This document shows positions 21,161 through 23,052 of a DNA stretch of 23,052 nt, piece by piece. The position numbers were made by a program, and so were the translations under genes. How positions within the stretch are numbered: the first letter of the stretch is position 1; each line of letters starts with the position of its first letter. The stretch lies in the NCBI GenBank assembly GCA_024427265.1, contig JAKSVP010000011.1, positions 1 through 23,052 of the forward strand, read 5' to 3'. The notes under the pieces were generated by a model. That model searched no databases. It was not told the origin of the DNA and saw nothing but the letters and a program-made list of their open reading frames with translations. The DNA is from Mycoplasmoidaceae bacterium. Its GTDB lineage: Bacteria; Bacillota_I; Bacilli_A; Mycoplasmatales; Mycoplasmoidaceae.

Positions 21161-22444
21161 TTAGTTTTCTCCTTTTAATATATTAGTAATACGTTTCTTA
21201 TATACTTCAACCCCTGGTTGATCAAATGGGTTAAGATGCAATAGATATGCACTTGCCATAGCAGCAAAGCATAATCACATATATAAATAACCAAAATGGT
21301 ATGCATCTTGTTTGTCTACATAGATGATTAAGTTTTTAGTCTTACCATCTTCATAATGAGCATGAACTGTAGATAGCATAGCTATTTGGTTTATATATGA
21401 TAGTTTCTTACCATTTAGATATTTATGGACTGGTGAAGACATATGTAATCTAATATCTTTGATTGGTCTTTTAATGTATAAAGTTGTTTCAAAGAAGTTT
21501 CTTGTACCTTCTTGAAGGTATTGACCCATAGAGTGTAAGTCTGTAGTAAATAATGAAGTAGATGGATAAAGAGCCTTATGGTCTTTACCTTCTGATTCAC
21601 CAAATAATTGTTTTCATACTTCAGACATCATACATAAGCCTGGATCGTAAACAATAAAGTTTTCTACCGCATAGCGGTGGAAAGTTCTGAAGTAGTTACG
21701 ATAACATGCATATTTGAAAGCATCATTCTTATCCAGATCAGGATTCATTAATTGTTTAGCTGCATCCTTTGCACCTTTAATGATTGCTCTATAGTCTAGT
21801 CCTAAAAGAATGAATAAGAACATTCCTGCAGGAGTTAGAGCAGAATATCTACCACCAATATTACTTGGGATGACAAAGTGTGCTCAATCATGCTTTTTAA
21901 CTGTTTGTAATAAATTACCTTTTTCTTTATCAGTAATAGCAGCAATTAATTTATTAGCTCTTGCTTTACCTACGTTTTTAACTAAACGTTTAAAGAAGAT
22001 ATCTAAAGCAATGGCTGGTTCAAGTGTTGTACCAGATTTAGAAATAATGATAATACCAAATGGACTTTTGCCAATAGCATTTAATAATGCTGATAAATAG
22101 TTTTGGTTGAAGTTATGAGCAAAGTATACTTGGAAATCTTTCTTGTTGAATTCAGAACGAAGCATATCCATACCTGCTTTAATTCCCAAATAACTTCCAC
22201 CGATACCAATGACAACAATTTTCTTAATATTGCTTTTTTGTCATTGCTTAGCAAGTTTAAGCATGCCTTTTAATTCTGTTTTATTGTAATTTTTAACATA
22301 GTTAATTCAACCTGTCATTTCTACTCCGGTTGAAGTCTTGTGAACAAGACGCTTAACTATTCTATTTATTCTTGGTTGGTAAATAGCTTTTAAGACGTTT
22401 TCAGTAATAATACGTTTAGTATATTTAGTTTCCAGTCTAATCAT
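21161..22444 (-). CDS. pgi: Glucose-6-phosphate isomerase
   Basis: Pgi interconverts glucose-6-phosphate and fructose-6-phosphate in glycolysis. The 427-residue protein is the shorter bacterial form (about 430-450). It has IGIGGSYLG, the sugar-phosphate-binding SKSGTTLEP, the GGRYSALTPAG signature, the active-site QYLQEG, and a C-terminal FDQPGVEVYKK with the catalytic Lys. UGA Trp codons appear at several sites. A GGGGG ribosome binding site is visible in the 14-base gap after atpC. It belongs to the minus-strand run atpD, atpC, pgi, GT8, with no hairpin between the genes. The 3' end carries the ribosome binding site of the glycosyltransferase gene. Confidence 0.96.
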
Positions 22445-22458
22445 AATTACCCCCAATG

Positions 22459-22866
22459 CTATTTCTTATTTTGTTTTGCTTTAGCAGAAACTAATTTCAT
22501 GTATGAGTTTAGAGCATGAACAGCACGTTCAGATAATTGAACCTTTTTGCTTTCTTGTTCTATTCTTGCAGCAATAGCTTCCAAAGCATTTTGGTTAACA
22601 CCAGTATCAAACTCAAAGAAGTCTGATAAGATAACCAATTTATTTTCTTTGAATGTAAACATTCCATAGTTTACTAAGGCAGTTTTTTTACTGCCATCTG
22701 TCAAAGTGATGTACATATATCCAGGCATTAAGGCGCCGACAATCTTAGCATGATCAGGCAAAATACCGATGTAGCCATTAGCTGTTGGCATTGTAACGCC
22801 AATAGCTTGTTTGTCTAACATCACCTTATGAGGTGTAGATATTTGTAATCTAAATTCCTTTGCCAT
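22459..22866 (-). CDS. atpC: ATP synthase epsilon subunit
   Basis: Epsilon is the regulatory central-stalk subunit of F1. The 135-residue product has the N-terminal beta-sandwich with FRLQISTPHKVM, a GYIGILPDHAKIVGAL segment (the family's GxxGILPxHAPxVxxL motif), and the ALVNYGMFTF and LVILSDFFE strands. A C-terminal helical hairpin runs from about residue 90 and ends in a Lys-rich tail. It starts three bases after the atpD stop without a Shine-Dalgarno sequence, so it probably depends on coupled translation from atpD. The order atpD then atpC is the normal end of the ATP synthase operon; pgi follows. Confidence 0.95.
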   Translation of the reverse strand: MAKEFRLQISTPHKVMLDKQAIGVTMPTANGYIGILPDHAKIVGALMPGYMYITLTDGSKKTALVNYGMFTFKENKLVILSDFFEFDTGVNQNALEAIAARIEQESKKVQLSERAVHALNSYMKLVSAKAKQNKK

Positions 22867-22869
22867 AAA

Positions 22870-23052
22870 CTATTTAGTTTTTAATTTGTTTTTAACCTTT
22901 TGTTTAACTTCTTCTAATGTTCCAACATTGTAGAAGTAAACTTCTGGAATGTCGTCACATCTTCCTTCAACAATTTCTTTAAAGCCAGCAATTGTATCAG
23001 CAATCTTTACATATTTACCAGCATAGCCAGAGAATTTTTCAGCTACGAAGAA
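22870..23052 (-). CDS. atpD: ATP synthase beta subunit, C-terminal end (partial)
   Basis: Only the last 60 codons lie in the window; the rest continues beyond the right edge. The visible sequence starts with the family's [15 protein letters not shown] block and continues with [26 protein letters not shown] and a Lys-rich end, exactly the C-terminal helical domain of the catalytic F1 beta subunit. The nucleotide-binding P-loop is outside the window. Its position directly before atpC supports the call. Confidence 0.93.
   Translation of the reverse strand, partial: FFVAEKFSGYAGKYVKIADTIAGFKEIVEGRCDDIPEVYFYNVGTLEEVKQKVKNKLKTK

Overview
This is an AT-rich, very compact stretch of a Mollicutes chromosome of the Mycoplasma type. 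UGA is read as tryptophan inside almost every gene (for example Trp in S11, RpoA, MetRS, LysRS, ParE, ParC and Glf). All stop codons I could place are UAA or UAG, so genetic code 4 applies. TGG tryptophan codons are rare. I see no rRNA, tRNA, insertion sequence, CRISPR array or stretch of 300 bases without a gene. I could not fix the species. Every gene reads intact once UGA is translated; the only partial gene is atpD at the right edge.

Layout. (1) 1-3374, plus strand: the end of the ribosomal/alpha operon (rpsK, rpoA, rplQ) running into metG. (2) 3388-4328: a promoter inside a palindrome, a DJ-1-family gene and a short hibernation factor gene (hpf), closed by a strong hairpin. (3) 4332-7500: lysS, then a protein I recognise as a degenerate relative of asparagine synthetase A, then rpe. 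(4) 7493-9580, minus strand: an orphan membrane protein gene, convergent with and overlapping rpe, and a nicotinate phosphoribosyltransferase gene. (5) 9581-9630: a mirror-symmetric divergent promoter region. (6) 9631-16279, plus strand: parE, parC, yqeG, a nadD-yqeK fusion and mtnN, tightly packed or overlapping. (7) 16335-18702: a YbhN/MprF-type membrane protein gene overlapping glf (UDP-galactopyranose mutase). (8) 18719-19387, minus: a potassium-channel RCK regulator. (9) 19446-20324, plus: an alpha/beta hydrolase. (10) 20326-23052, minus: atpD (partial), atpC, pgi and a family 8 glycosyltransferase, read in that order.

How the genes fit together. Most are core information processing (ribosome, RNA polymerase, two aminoacyl-tRNA synthetases, topoisomerase IV) and minimal metabolism: glycolysis and pentose phosphate (pgi, rpe), NAD salvage (pncB, nadD), SAH/MTA disposal (mtnN) and ATP synthase. 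The accessory part is envelope glycan biology: glf, the YbhN-like membrane protein, the glycosyltransferase and possibly the hydrolase suggest a galactofuranose-containing surface glycan or glycolipid.

The most unusual items are the AsnA-like protein behind lysS, which appears to have lost its ATP-site motifs; the mirrored pncB/parE promoter region, whose two -10 boxes sit 6 and 8 bases from the start codons and imply leaderless mRNAs; and the overlapping YbhN-like/glf gene pair. I found no clear new defence or mobile system. All homology statements come from reading motifs against remembered family sequences, not from database searches.
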